A stretch of 64,000 nucleotides of DNA from Peptococcaceae bacterium (GTDB taxonomy: Bacteria; Bacillota; Peptococcia; DRI-13; PHAD01), in contig JANLFJ010000006.1 in assembly GCA_024655825.1 (NCBI GenBank), positions 40,311 to 104,310 of the forward strand, written 5' to 3'. The notes under the pieces were generated by a model. The model had not been told where the DNA came from. It ran no database searches and saw only the letters and a list, made by a program, of their open reading frames with translations. Each line of letters begins with the position of its first letter. Positions within the stretch are counted from its first letter, which is position 1. Below, in pieces: positions 31,581 through 39,655 of this stretch. Made by a program: the position numbers and the translations under genes.

Positions 31581-32342
31581 CTAAAGGAAATACTCGGGAT
31601 ACTTTGCCTTCATTTCTTTTTCTTCCACGATTAATTTTCGAAGATGCTTTTTTAAATTACAATTGGCTTTTTCGAGGTCCTTGTCACGAATGGCCTCAAA
31701 TATTGCGGCATGCTGTTTAATCAAATCCTCCAGCACCTGTCTGTCCCAAAGAGTCATCGCCCTGATGCGTTTGTAATGGCCGCTTATATTCTGGATAACC
31801 TCCCAGGATAATTCCTTATTGCAGCCCAAAAACATAATCCGGTGGAATTCGTCGTCCACCTTGAGGAACCTCTTGTAGTCGATATTTTCAACGCACTCTT
31901 GTTGCTGTTTCAAGTTTTCCTCAAAAGCCGGCAGCTTCTCGGGCGGGAACCTCTCCACAGCCACATTAAGCACGGCAACTTCGAGGCTTTCCCTGATAAA
32001 CCGTTCTTCTTCCACGCGCCCCAAGTCAATCTTGGAAATCACCGTGCCTCTTTGGGGCAGTATCTCGACCAGACCCTCGCGCCCCAACTTGATAAACGCC
32101 TCCCTTACGGGAGTGCGGCTGGCGCGGAACTGTTCGGAAAGTTCCTTTTCGCTGATCATCACCCCGGGCTCTATGTTCCAATTGATAATGTTTTCTCTGA
32201 CAGTTTTGTAGACAAAGTCGCCAACATTTAAATTTCCGTCATTTTTTGGTATTTCAAGCGAGTATTTTATTGCAAACACCCTCTCAGCCGGTTTATTTTT
32301 GCTAAGCAATACTGCGGGCGTACTGCGCTGCTTATTGGCCAA
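31581..32342 (-). CDS. GntR/FadR-family transcriptional regulator, copy 1
   Basis: 253 residues from a weak TTG start at 32342 that overlaps dctM; the true start may be a few codons later. The winged helix covers residues 40-105 (ISEKELSEQFRASRTPVREAFIKLGREGLVE and PQRGTVI), and the FCD ligand-binding domain follows (VDDEFHRIMF, YKRIRAM, HAAIFEAIRDKD, containing likely metal-binding D and H). It is embedded between dctM and uxuA, so it probably controls its own operon in response to a sugar acid. It is about 94 percent identical to the plus-strand copy at 35.6 kb. Confidence 0.92.
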   Translation of the reverse strand: MANKQRSTPAVLLSKNKPAERVFAIKYSLEIPKNDGNLNVGDFVYKTVRENIINWNIEPGVMISEKELSEQFRASRTPVREAFIKLGREGLVEILPQRGTVISKIDLGRVEEERFIRESLEVAVLNVAVERFPPEKLPAFEENLKQQQECVENIDYKRFLKVDDEFHRIMFLGCNKELSWEVIQNISGHYKRIRAMTLWDRQVLEDLIKQHAAIFEAIRDKDLEKANCNLKKHLRKLIVEEKEMKAKYPEYFL

Positions 32343-33615
32343 AAATCAAGTTTGGAACGAAAAGAACAATTTGCGGGAAGAAAATGAGATTAATTACCAA
32401 CAGCACAATTGCCAGAATAAACGGGATGCTGTCTTTTACAAACTCTTCTACAGGGCAATCGAAAATCGAGCAAACAGTATACATGGCCACGCCAACAGGC
32501 GGGGTCATGATTCCCATTGTAACGATCGTCATCATGACTACGCCGAAGTGCACCGGATCAATTCCAGCGCTTCTTGCCACCGGAAGGAAAATCGGCGTAA
32601 GCAGCAACACGCATACTGTGCTTTCGATAAACATGCCGGAGACAATGAGAAAGGTGATGATTATCAGTGTGAGCACGTATGGATTTGTAGTAATGCCGGT
32701 AATGAAACCGGCAAGAGCTTGGGGCGCTCTGTCATATACCAGCCCGTATCCGAAAATGCCGGATAGGGCGATAATTAGCATGATCGCGCCGATATCCACG
32801 ATTGTTTCATCAAGTGTTCTTTTGAATCTTTCCCACGTCAATTCCCGGTAAACAACAACACCGACAAATAAGGCATATACCGCCGCAAAAGCGCCGGCTT
32901 CCGACGGGGTAAACAGACCGAATCTTATGCCAACAATTAGTATCACCGGAAACAGCAGCGCCCAAATGCTGTCCTTGATGGCCACAATAATCTCTCTGAA
33001 AGCCGGCTTGCCGGAATTTATAGGGGCGTAGCCTTTTTTCTTCGCCGTGATGCTGACAGTTATCATCAGCAGCGCCATCATCATTAACCCCGGCACAATG
33101 CCGGCTGCAAACAATCTGCCTATCGAGACTTCGCCTACGTATCCATAAAGGATAAATCCCAAACTCGGAGGAATGGTACAGGTAATAAGCGAAGTGAGAC
33201 CGACTACCGCCGCGCTGTATCCCTTCGAATACCCTGCTTTTATCATATCCGGGCCTAAGACCCTTGCTTCCATTGCTGCATCCGCGGTTGCCGATCCGGA
33301 TATTCCGCCCATCAAAGTGCTGAGCACGACACTGACCTGGGCCAACCCTCCCGCCATATGCCCCGTAAGCACTGTCGACAATTTGATAAGTCTGGATGTT
33401 ATGCCGGTTTCATTCATCAAGTTCCCGGCGAGTATAAAAAACGGTATGGCAAGCAGCGGAAACGACTGGGTAGAACTCACCACCTTTTGAACAATTATGG
33501 AAAGCGGAATATCGGAATGCTGCAAAAAGAAGGTTGCGCCGGAAAGCCCGATAGCAAAAGCAATCGGCATTCCCAGTATAAGCAAAACAAAAAAAACCAT
33601 TAACATCGCCAACAA
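32332..33615 (-). CDS. dctM: TRAP transporter large permease DctM
   Basis: 427 residues with about 12 hydrophobic segments, the DctM layout. Typical blocks are VFFVLLILGMPIAFAIG near the N-terminus, PLLAIPFFILAGNLMNETGI, LMGGISGSATADAAMEARVLGP and the TPPVGVAMYTV block. It couples sodium ions to uptake of the acid delivered by DctP. A TTG at 33615 lies 8 bases after AAGGAG, which I prefer over longer starts. It follows dctQ after an 80-base gap containing a strong hairpin. Confidence 0.94.
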   Translation of the reverse strand: MLAMLMVFFVLLILGMPIAFAIGLSGATFFLQHSDIPLSIIVQKVVSSTQSFPLLAIPFFILAGNLMNETGITSRLIKLSTVLTGHMAGGLAQVSVVLSTLMGGISGSATADAAMEARVLGPDMIKAGYSKGYSAAVVGLTSLITCTIPPSLGFILYGYVGEVSIGRLFAAGIVPGLMMMALLMITVSITAKKKGYAPINSGKPAFREIIVAIKDSIWALLFPVILIVGIRFGLFTPSEAGAFAAVYALFVGVVVYRELTWERFKRTLDETIVDIGAIMLIIALSGIFGYGLVYDRAPQALAGFITGITTNPYVLTLIIITFLIVSGMFIESTVCVLLLTPIFLPVARSAGIDPVHFGVVMMTIVTMGIMTPPVGVAMYTVCSIFDCPVEEFVKDSIPFILAIVLLVINLIFFPQIVLFVPNLIFGQ

Positions 33616-33652
33616 GCTGCCCACTCCTTTTTCTCGGAACAATCAGAGCGCT

Positions 33653-33685
33653 CGCTAGGGCCATACGAAACGTACAGCCCTAGCG
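33653..33685. repeat. Intercistronic hairpin between dctQ and dctM
   Basis: A perfect 9-bp stem, CGCTAGGGC with GCCCTAGCG, around a 15-base loop. No T run follows on either strand, so it is not a terminator; it may set mRNA stability or translation between dctPQ and dctM. Confidence 0.7.
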
Positions 33686-33721
33686 AAAAGTCGGTAATCT
33701 TCAATACTGTACTGTGAAGAA

Positions 33722-34210
33722 TTATGAAGAGCCCTTTACCTTTACGTTCAGCATTTCCCTGATTTTTTTGCCGCTGGTAATAATCATCAACACTGCTCCC
33801 ACCGGCGCGCTGAGTGTTACCCACGAGTAGCTGACGGAAAGGCTTTGGAAGGTCCTGGCATAATTTTCAACGCATAATTTTACTCCGAAGAAGGCAATGC
33901 CGCTGAGAAAACCGATGATCATCGAATAATTGATTATTTTTAACAGCCTTTGCGTTTTTATGGGCATTTTTGAAATGAATAAATCTACTCCCATGAGTTT
34001 ATTCTTGCGCATGGCAACATCGGCGCCGAGGAACGTTCCCCAAGCGAAGAGGCCTTGAGCTATGTCCACCGACCAGTTTATCGGGTATTTAAAAGTTCTT
34101 AATACCGCCGCAATGAACACAAGAGCAACAATCAGCGCCAATAACGTTTTTACCAGGAACTCCTCCCACCGGTAAAAAGAATCCACAATTCTTTTCATGG
34201 CGTTTATCAT
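33722..34210 (-). CDS. dctQ: TRAP transporter small permease DctQ
   Basis: 162 residues with four hydrophobic segments, the usual DctQ topology. Visible blocks are WEEFLVKTLLALIVALVF at the start, LFAWGTFLGADVAMRKNKLMGVDLF in the middle and a basic tail. It forms the permease with DctM. It starts 11 bases after dctP stop and overlaps nothing. TRAP small subunits are poorly conserved, so naming rests partly on gene order. Confidence 0.92.
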   Translation of the reverse strand: MINAMKRIVDSFYRWEEFLVKTLLALIVALVFIAAVLRTFKYPINWSVDIAQGLFAWGTFLGADVAMRKNKLMGVDLFISKMPIKTQRLLKIINYSMIIGFLSGIAFFGVKLCVENYARTFQSLSVSYSWVTLSAPVGAVLMIITSGKKIREMLNVKVKGSS

Positions 34211-34221
34211 CCTATATTAAT

Positions 34222-35241
34222 TTATTTGCCGATTTCCTTTAGTATCTGGGTCCTCAGCTCTTTGAAGCCGAGCACATCATAAGCTTTTTCGGCAGCAGCC
34301 TTAAACGCGGGTATATTAGGCTCAACAACAACCATCCCGGCCGCCACCATTTTTTTCTCATAATCGTCGGCAACTTTGATAACATTGAGGGCTGTTTGTT
34401 TAGCTGCTTCCTTGGTTTCACTTAACAGAATGTCCTGGTATTCTTTGGGCAAGGTATTGAACCATTTAGTGCCTACAATTATGCCGTTGATTAAATGAAA
34501 ATGGGCGGTTTTGTCGATGTACTTGATAACCTCATAAACTCTTGCGCCATATGAAGCGAGGTGCTGCGCCTCAGCGCCGTCAATAACCTTTTGCTGCATT
34601 GCCGGATAAACCTCGGTCCAGCCAAGAGCGACAGGGGTTGCTCCCATTGCCTTTATTGATTCCTGCCACACAGGCGCCCCGGGAGTTCTTATTCTGACGC
34701 CCCGAAGGTCTTCGGGCGTTTTTACGGGTTTGTTGGTAAGAAAATGCCTCGGCCCGTGATACCAGTTAAAAGATAAAACTTTGATCCCGCAATTCTTTTC
34801 TAGTTCATTCTCCCATTTCTTGAATGTAGAAGATGTGACCAGTTTTACTATGTCATCATAGTTATCGACCAAATACGGCATTCCAATGATTCCGATGTCC
34901 TTAACAAAGTTCGCCATGCGGCCGCCGTCGGTTAATACCGCGACGTTGACTCCCTGCCTGGTTTGCTCAATTACGTCTTCATCAGACCCGAGTTGAGCGC
35001 TGGGGAAGATTTCGATAACAAGATTCCCGCCGGTCTTGGCTTCCACATTCTTCTTAAGAAGCCTGAAGCCATCGACAAGCGGGTCGGTCGCAGCAAGCTG
35101 AGTAGAAAGCTTTAAAACATACTTCTTCGCCTCTTGCTTTTGTTCAGCCTGCTGACCGCTTCCTCCTTGCTGCGAACAACCTGGCAATAAAACGACCATC
35201 AACGCAGCTGTTAGGATGATACTGATAATTTTCTTCACCAT
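34222..35241 (-). CDS. dctP: TRAP transporter solute-binding protein DctP
   Basis: 339 residues. A lipoprotein signal peptide ends at LLPGCSQQG, with lipid attachment at the cysteine near residue 23. The mature protein shows the DctP order: LKLSTQLAATDPLVDG, a QTRQGVNVAVL strand, KNKP-type TNKPVKTPEDLRGVRIRTPGAPVW containing the Arg that binds the carboxylate, then QQKVIDGAEAQ. Context suggests a hexuronate ligand. It is the first intact gene of the operon. Its first 26 codons are duplicated 300 bases upstream on the other strand. Confidence 0.95.
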   Translation of the reverse strand: MVKKIISIILTAALMVVLLPGCSQQGGSGQQAEQKQEAKKYVLKLSTQLAATDPLVDGFRLLKKNVEAKTGGNLVIEIFPSAQLGSDEDVIEQTRQGVNVAVLTDGGRMANFVKDIGIIGMPYLVDNYDDIVKLVTSSTFKKWENELEKNCGIKVLSFNWYHGPRHFLTNKPVKTPEDLRGVRIRTPGAPVWQESIKAMGATPVALGWTEVYPAMQQKVIDGAEAQHLASYGARVYEVIKYIDKTAHFHLINGIIVGTKWFNTLPKEYQDILLSETKEAAKQTALNVIKVADDYEKKMVAAGMVVVEPNIPAFKAAAEKAYDVLGFKELRTQILKEIGK

Positions 35242-35268
35242 AAAATCCCCCTCTTTTGTTGTTTATAT

Positions 35269-35424
35269 TTACTTATAGAATTTCAAAACAACTTTTTGCT
35301 TTTCGATATTCATATCTTCTATCAACCGGATTGCTTCATTTATTTCGGTGAAATGAAACACGTGCGACATCATATCCCTGGCAGCAACCTCTTGGTTATT
35401 GAACCATTCATTTAAAACTCCCCC
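35269..35424 (-). pseudogene. Remnant C-terminus of a zinc-type alcohol dehydrogenase
   Basis: About 50 codons in frame on the minus strand, ending with TAA at 35269, read VAARDMMSHVFHFTEINEAI then KQKVVLKFYK. That matches the last part of MDR/zinc alcohol dehydrogenases, where a substrate-binding helix precedes the final beta strand. No start and no catalytic domain remain. It lies directly upstream of dctP on the same strand, so a dehydrogenase probably once headed this operon. Confidence 0.65.
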
Positions 35425-35446
35425 CTCATTTTGATTAGGATTTCTT

Positions 35447-35460
35447 GTATACTAGTATAC
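35447..35460. promoter_or_regulatory. Perfect 14-bp palindrome, candidate GntR operator
   Basis: GTATACTAGTATAC is perfectly symmetric. It lies between the two divergent transcription units, about 70 bases before the dctP relic and gntR copy 2, and 206 bases before dctP. FadR/UxuR-type GntR regulators bind short palindromes of this sort with TTGTATAC-like half-sites. No second full copy was found in the window. Confidence 0.6.
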
Positions 35461-35531
35461 TACACGTTTTATTAAAAAACAACAATTAATTTTCCAATTA
35501 ATTTTCCAATCTAATTATTAGGGGGTTTTAT

Positions 35532-35609
35532 GTGAATGAAATTTTTAGTATTATCTTAGTAGCAGCGTTGATGGTTGTCTTATTACCAGGTTTCTCACGG
35601 CTAAAATGA
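35532..35609 (+). pseudogene. Relic of the dctP signal-peptide region in front of gntR copy 2
   Basis: A GTG at 35532 opens 25 codons that read like the dctP lead: IFSIILVAALMVVLLPGF here against IISIILTAALMVVLLPGC in dctP. The DNA upstream also matches (GGGGGTTTTATG-like context). The frame ends in TGA overlapping the ATG of gntR copy 2. The lipobox cysteine is replaced by F. The rest of dctP, dctQ and dctM is missing between relic and regulator, so a duplicate operon was collapsed. Confidence 0.8.
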
Positions 35610-36316
35610 CTAAGAGGGTGTTCACTATTAAATACTTGCTTGAAATACCGAAATCTGACGAAAATTCAAATGTTGGCGACTTTGTCTATAGAACGATCAG
35701 AGAAAACATTATTAATTGGAACATAAAGCCCGGGGTAATGATCAGCGAAAAAGAGCTGTCTGAACAATTCCGCGCCAGCCGTACTCCAGTGAGGGAGGCG
35801 TTTATCAAGTTGGGGCGCGAGGGCCTGGTCGAGATACTGCCCCAAAGAGGCACGGTGATTTCCAAGATCGACTTGGGGCGCGTGGAAGAAGAAAGGTTTA
35901 TCAGGGAAAGCCTCGAAGTTGCCGTGCTTAATGTGGCTGTGGAGAGGTTCCCCCCCGAGAGACTGCCGGCTTTTGAGGAAAACTTGAAACAACAACAAGA
36001 ATGTGTAGAAAATATCGACTACAAGAGGTTCCTCAAGGTGGACGACGAATTCCACCGGATTATATTCATGGGCTGCAATAAGGAATTATCCTGGGAGGTT
36101 ATCCAAAACATAAGCGGCCATTACAAACGCATCAGGGCGATGACTCTTTGGGACAGACAGGTGCTGGAGGATTTGATTAGACAGCACACCGCAATATTTG
36201 AAGCCATTCGTGACAAGGACCTCGAAAAAGCCAATTCTAATTTAAAAAAGCATCTCCGAAAATTAATTGTTGAAGAAAAAGAAATGAAAGCAAAGTATCC
36301 CGAGTATTTCCTTTGA
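35606..36316 (+). CDS. GntR/FadR-family transcriptional regulator, copy 2
   Basis: 236 residues, the twin of the minus-strand regulator at 31.6 kb. I count about 14 substitutions in the 232 residues that align; eight of them lie in the first 40, and the DNA in the later two thirds is nearly identical, which suggests recent duplication or gene conversion. The helix-turn-helix residues are unchanged, so both proteins should bind the same operator. Its ATG overlaps the stop of the dctP relic as ATGA. It is probably expressed from the palindrome-containing promoter region and ends at a strong terminator. Confidence 0.93.
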   Translation: MTKRVFTIKYLLEIPKSDENSNVGDFVYRTIRENIINWNIKPGVMISEKELSEQFRASRTPVREAFIKLGREGLVEILPQRGTVISKIDLGRVEEERFIRESLEVAVLNVAVERFPPERLPAFEENLKQQQECVENIDYKRFLKVDDEFHRIIFMGCNKELSWEVIQNISGHYKRIRAMTLWDRQVLEDLIRQHTAIFEAIRDKDLEKANSNLKKHLRKLIVEEKEMKAKYPEYFL

Positions 36317-36330
36317 AAATCTGCATTGAA

Positions 36331-36356
36331 AAAAAGGGTATGCCGTAACCCTTTTT
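36331..36356. terminator. Bidirectional terminator between gntR copy 2 and queT
   Basis: AAAAAGGGT pairs with ACCCTTTTT around an 8-base loop, with T runs on both strands. It ends both converging transcripts. Confidence 0.85.
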
Positions 36357-36396
36357 TTATTAAACCCACTTTTATATTATATTATTTCAGTAAAGC

Positions 36397-36855
36397 CTAT
36401 CTGTTAGTCCAGTTGTAACGCCTCAGCCAGTATAGGAGGGGCAGCCCGAGAAGGTAGCAGGATACGAACTGCCCCGCCCCTACATAAAGCATGCTCAGCA
36501 AAAGCGGGGTTCCCAGCACGTACTTCAGGATAAACCCCACCACCACCGCATTGACCACCACCGGGGGCAGCGGCGCCAGGGAGAGGGAAGGCATCTTGCT
36601 GGTCAGGTACCCTGCCGTGAGGGTAGCCAGGCTCCCAAAAACAATGTCAATCATTCCCAGGCCGCCGTAAATGTTGGCGATCAGGCAGCCCAAAAACAAC
36701 CCCAGGATACTCTCCGGGAAAATGAAAGGCAGCACGGTTAACGCCTCCGAAACACGAACCTGCACCATCCCGTAGCTGATCGGCGCAAGAATGATTGTTA
36801 CGGCTGCATATAAGGCAGCGATCACGGCAACCCGCACAATTTTAGTGGTATTCAC
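36397..36855 (-). CDS. queT: QueT-type queuosine precursor ECF transporter substrate-binding subunit
   Basis: 152 residues with about five hydrophobic segments. QueT is an energy-coupling-factor S component that imports queuine or preQ1. Landmarks are VAVIAALYAAVTIILAP, YGMVQVRVSEALTVLPFI near residue 30 and GGLGMIDIVFGSLATLTAGYL. The ATG follows a GAGGTGA site, and TATAAT lies on the minus strand at 36896-36901. I saw no preQ1 riboswitch in the 100 bases upstream, though these often control queT in other genomes. Confidence 0.9.
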   Translation of the reverse strand: MNTTKIVRVAVIAALYAAVTIILAPISYGMVQVRVSEALTVLPFIFPESILGLFLGCLIANIYGGLGMIDIVFGSLATLTAGYLTSKMPSLSLAPLPPVVVNAVVVGFILKYVLGTPLLLSMLYVGAGQFVSCYLLGLPLLYWLRRYNWTNR

Positions 36856-37050
36856 ACTATCACCTCAGTTGTTTCTATTGCTCAATTGATTATCTATTAT
36901 ACCATTCAAATGCCGATTTAAACACTAATCAACTGCTGCTTTTGTCAAGTGAACTGCTGTTAAAAATTATTGATTATAAAAAGGTAAAAAGCGTTTCAAT
37001 CACGAATAGAATATTTAGACTTTTTTTCAGGAATAAGGGGGAATTTTACC

Positions 37051-38028
37051 ATGCCTTTATTCCTCCCCAAACAAGGCCGCTGCAACATCGCTTTCCTCCG
37101 GTTGATGGTCTGTGTCTTGTTTCTGCCCTGCTTTTTATTGATGGAAGCCGAACTGCCTGCTGCCGACCTCTACCTCGCGGCTTTTGCCTTCATCTACAGC
37201 GGAACGCTTTTCCTTTTGCCGAGAGTCAATGATTTTCTCACCGCGATAATCCCTCTTCCCCTGGTGGCGGACTTTGCCTTCATCACCCTTTTTATCATGT
37301 ACAACTCCAGGTATGTTTATGCCCTCGCCGGTTTGTACATGCTCCCCGTTATTGCTCTCTCTTTCCAGGCCAGACCGTTTTATTCGTTTTTCGGCGCATT
37401 GCTGGCCGGCTCTCTTTACCTGGCAATTGCCGCCTACAAAGGTTTCCCCCTGCCGTCTTTCATCGTCCAGGTGATCGTTTTTTTCATTACGGCGTTTTTT
37501 ACCCAGTTCCTGGTTAACTTCGTTCACAACAGCTATTTCCAGCAGGCCAACCAGGACACCCTCACCAAGATCCACAACCGGCGTTACTTTAATCATATCC
37601 TGTCCAGGATGGTGCGGACCAATGTGCCATTTTCTTTGATTTTGCTGGATATTGACAACTTTAAAATGTTGAATGACACGCAGGGACATCACCACGGCGA
37701 TTACGTGCTAAAAGTAATCGCCTCAATACTGAAGGAATGCACAAGGGTTTCCGACGTGGTGGCCCGTTTCGGCGGAGATGAATTCGCGATCATTCTCCCT
37801 CAATCCGGAAAAGAAACCGCCAAAAACATTGCCGAGCGGATACGAAACAATGTCCTGATCAACCCCAAGCTCCTGCTTTATCCCCACATCAGTTTATCCC
37901 TGGGCATAGCATCCTTTCCGGAAGACGCCTCAAACGAGGAGGATATACTCAAAAGGGCCGATGAAGCCCTGTATCGTTCAAAAGGCATGGGCAAAAACTA
38001 CGTTTCCGTATACACGCCCAGCCAGTGA
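37051..38028 (+). CDS. Membrane diguanylate cyclase (GGDEF)
   Basis: 325 residues. About five to six hydrophobic segments fill residues 10-165, an unnamed sensor of the MASE kind. A GGDEF domain follows, starting at DTLTKIHNRRYF. The active site is FGGDEF near residue 240 and the product-inhibition I-site R-V-S-D precedes it by five residues, so it should make c-di-GMP with feedback control. The C-terminus has the usual YRSKGMGKNYV end. AAGGGGG lies before the ATG. There is no EAL domain. A role in controlling the Tad pilus or surface growth is possible but not shown. Confidence 0.93.
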   Translation: MPLFLPKQGRCNIAFLRLMVCVLFLPCFLLMEAELPAADLYLAAFAFIYSGTLFLLPRVNDFLTAIIPLPLVADFAFITLFIMYNSRYVYALAGLYMLPVIALSFQARPFYSFFGALLAGSLYLAIAAYKGFPLPSFIVQVIVFFITAFFTQFLVNFVHNSYFQQANQDTLTKIHNRRYFNHILSRMVRTNVPFSLILLDIDNFKMLNDTQGHHHGDYVLKVIASILKECTRVSDVVARFGGDEFAIILPQSGKETAKNIAERIRNNVLINPKLLLYPHISLSLGIASFPEDASNEEDILKRADEALYRSKGMGKNYVSVYTPSQ

Positions 38029-38030
38029 AA

Positions 38031-38050
38031 GGCGCCCGCGAGGGGGCGCC
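38031..38050. terminator. Hairpin between the diguanylate cyclase and the LysM gene
   Basis: GGCGCCC pairs with GGGCGCC around a 6-base loop. Only a short T-rich tail (TGTT) follows on the plus strand, so its use as a terminator is moderate. Confidence 0.55.
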
Positions 38051-38058
38051 CTGTTAAT

Positions 38059-39138
38059 TTAGCGAATCGTAACCTGCACCGAAAGACTGGCGCCGGTAGC
38101 CAGGTTTTCCACAGTAATGGTGTACGTGCCGGGGGGCACCTGGACCCCGGCATTGTTCCGCTGGTTCCACTCCTCATTGATGACCTGGGTCCCGCCCGGG
38201 TATATGGTGATTATCCTGGTAAACTGGGAAAACTGGCGTCCTTCCGAGTATTTCCAAACAACAGTGCCGACTCCGCTGGTAACGGTTATTTCAATTATTT
38301 GACTTGTGCTGTAACGGAGGGTTATCTCATCATCGGTAACGTTGGTTTTTACAAGTGTAATTTTGACCTTTTCTCCTCTCCCATAAACCCGCCTGTCTGT
38401 ATACAGGATGTGCCTTATGCCTCTCGCCACTGTAGTCGCGATGGGAGTCCCGGCAGGCGGCCGCGGCTCCTTATGGCATTCAACGCCCAGCGCCTCCCAG
38501 GTAGCCTCATTGACAACCCCGGTAACCGCAAGCCCCTGCCGGCGCTGGAATTCACGCACAGCCTGCTGGGTTCTGCCCCCGAAATCACCGTCGATGGGCC
38601 CGCGATAAAATCCTCTTTCTCTTAACAGCCTTTGCAGGAGCCTCACGGCAGGCCCCACGGCGCCAAGCCTGAGGATCGGGCAGAAGTGCTGCTGGGGCGG
38701 TGTCACAGGTGGAACAACAGGCGGGGCTGGTGGTATAACCCCGCAGTTTACGCCCAGGGCTGTCCAGGTACTGACATCGACAACCCCGGTAACCGAAAGG
38801 CCTGCCTGGGCCTGGAACCTTTTCACGGCAGCCTCCGTCCCGCTTCCAAAGATACCGTCGACGGGGCCCGGGCTGATCCCCCTGTTTAGCAGCAGCGTCT
38901 GCAGTTTTCTTACAAACGGACCTCTTGAGCCCCTGCTGAGCGGGGGACAGACGGCCGTGGGAGGAGAAGGCGCAGGCGCGGGAGAAGGAACAATTTCTTT
39001 CGGAATGGTTAATACCTGACCGGTGAAAATTAAATCTGGGTTGGTGATGTTGTTGGCCTGGACAAGAGCCTCGACAGAAACACCAAACTTTTGGGCTATG
39101 ATGTACAAAGTATCCCCCGGTTGAACTATATACTGCAC
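38059..39138 (-). CDS. LysM / double peptidoglycan-binding protein with BsuPI-like domain
   Basis: About 359 residues. Order of parts: LysM (IVQPGDTLYIIAQKFGV, then NPDLIFTGQVLTIP), proline-rich linker, two PG_binding_1 repeats (GSRGPFVRKLQTLL and GAVGPAVRLLQRLL, each with a VDGIFG/IDGDFG strand and a GVVDVSTW/GVVNEATW end), then a BsuPI-like beta-rich domain at residues 245-359. No classical signal peptide is visible; spore-coat or cortex location is common for such proteins. GTG at 39138 is 9 bases after AAGGAG; an upstream TTG is too close to the site. Confidence 0.85.
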   Translation of the reverse strand: MQYIVQPGDTLYIIAQKFGVSVEALVQANNITNPDLIFTGQVLTIPKEIVPSPAPAPSPPTAVCPPLSRGSRGPFVRKLQTLLLNRGISPGPVDGIFGSGTEAAVKRFQAQAGLSVTGVVDVSTWTALGVNCGVIPPAPPVVPPVTPPQQHFCPILRLGAVGPAVRLLQRLLRERGFYRGPIDGDFGGRTQQAVREFQRRQGLAVTGVVNEATWEALGVECHKEPRPPAGTPIATTVARGIRHILYTDRRVYGRGEKVKITLVKTNVTDDEITLRYSTSQIIEITVTSGVGTVVWKYSEGRQFSQFTRIITIYPGGTQVINEEWNQRNNAGVQVPPGTYTITVENLATGASLSVQVTIR

Positions 39139-39207
39139 AGGACACAACTCCTTTTCCGGTATTCTTGCCCTATATGATATGTTTTACCGGGTCTTTTTGT
39201 TAAGTTA

Positions 39208-39301
39208 TTGTTTATTCGAGGCAAATATGCTATTCTACATATATACCCTCCAATTTAATGTTATATTTTTTTAGCTCCAGCAAATTGGAGCATTTTTTTT
39301 G
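39208..39301 (+). ncRNA. Candidate small RNA with promoter and terminator
   Basis: A -35 TTGTTT (39208-39213) and -10 TATTCT (39231-39236) are spaced by 17 bases. About 60 bases later GCTCCA/TGGAGC (39274-39291) with an 8-base T run is a clear terminator on the plus strand. In between, CTCCAATTT (39248-39256) is the exact complement of AAATTGGAG (39282-39290), which is the 3' arm of that terminator, so an alternative fold could prevent termination. No coding frame or known family was recognised. Confidence 0.4.
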
Positions 39302-39475
39302 TTTATACCCTATCCTCTGAGGAACCAGGTCCTGTCGCAGACTAAACCCGGGCATTCGCCCGGGTTTAGTCCTTTACCCTCCAATTTAACATTGTTTCTG
39401 TTTTGTTTTCTCTTGAATCATATAAATTAAAAACGCAGGCTTGTAAACCTAACACGCTAGATTTACAACCTGCGT
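39244..39475. repeat. Noncoding hairpin cluster with a 15-base direct repeat
   Basis: The sequence TACCCTCCAATTTAA occurs at 39244-39258 and again at 39375-39389. Between and after them lie two more strong hairpins: a perfect 14-bp stem at 39340-39371 (GACTAAACCCGGGC with its complement, ATTC loop) and a 14-bp stem with one bulged base at 39433-39475 (ACGCAGG-TTGTAAA arms). Neither has a proper T run. This fills most of the gene-free region 39139-39655; the remaining part is AT-rich and shows nothing else. Confidence 0.7.
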
Positions 39476-39655
39476 ACTTGATACGGGTAATTCCATATCA
39501 CTGCAGATATTCGCGACCGGACAACTCCAACGAGTTTTGCCCCAGCCTGATCTAATTATAGTTCCTTCTTTGCCATTTGTCTATAATTTTTTATTTATTG
39601 TCTTTTTATTCATTATCTCGCCCGGATCTTTATTTGACTGGCAGCGAATTTTTAT

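Noticed and set aside
36856..36960. A preQ1 riboswitch before queT
   Set aside because: The short pseudoknot pattern with its A-rich tail is not present; only a TATAAT box and a ribosome site were found.
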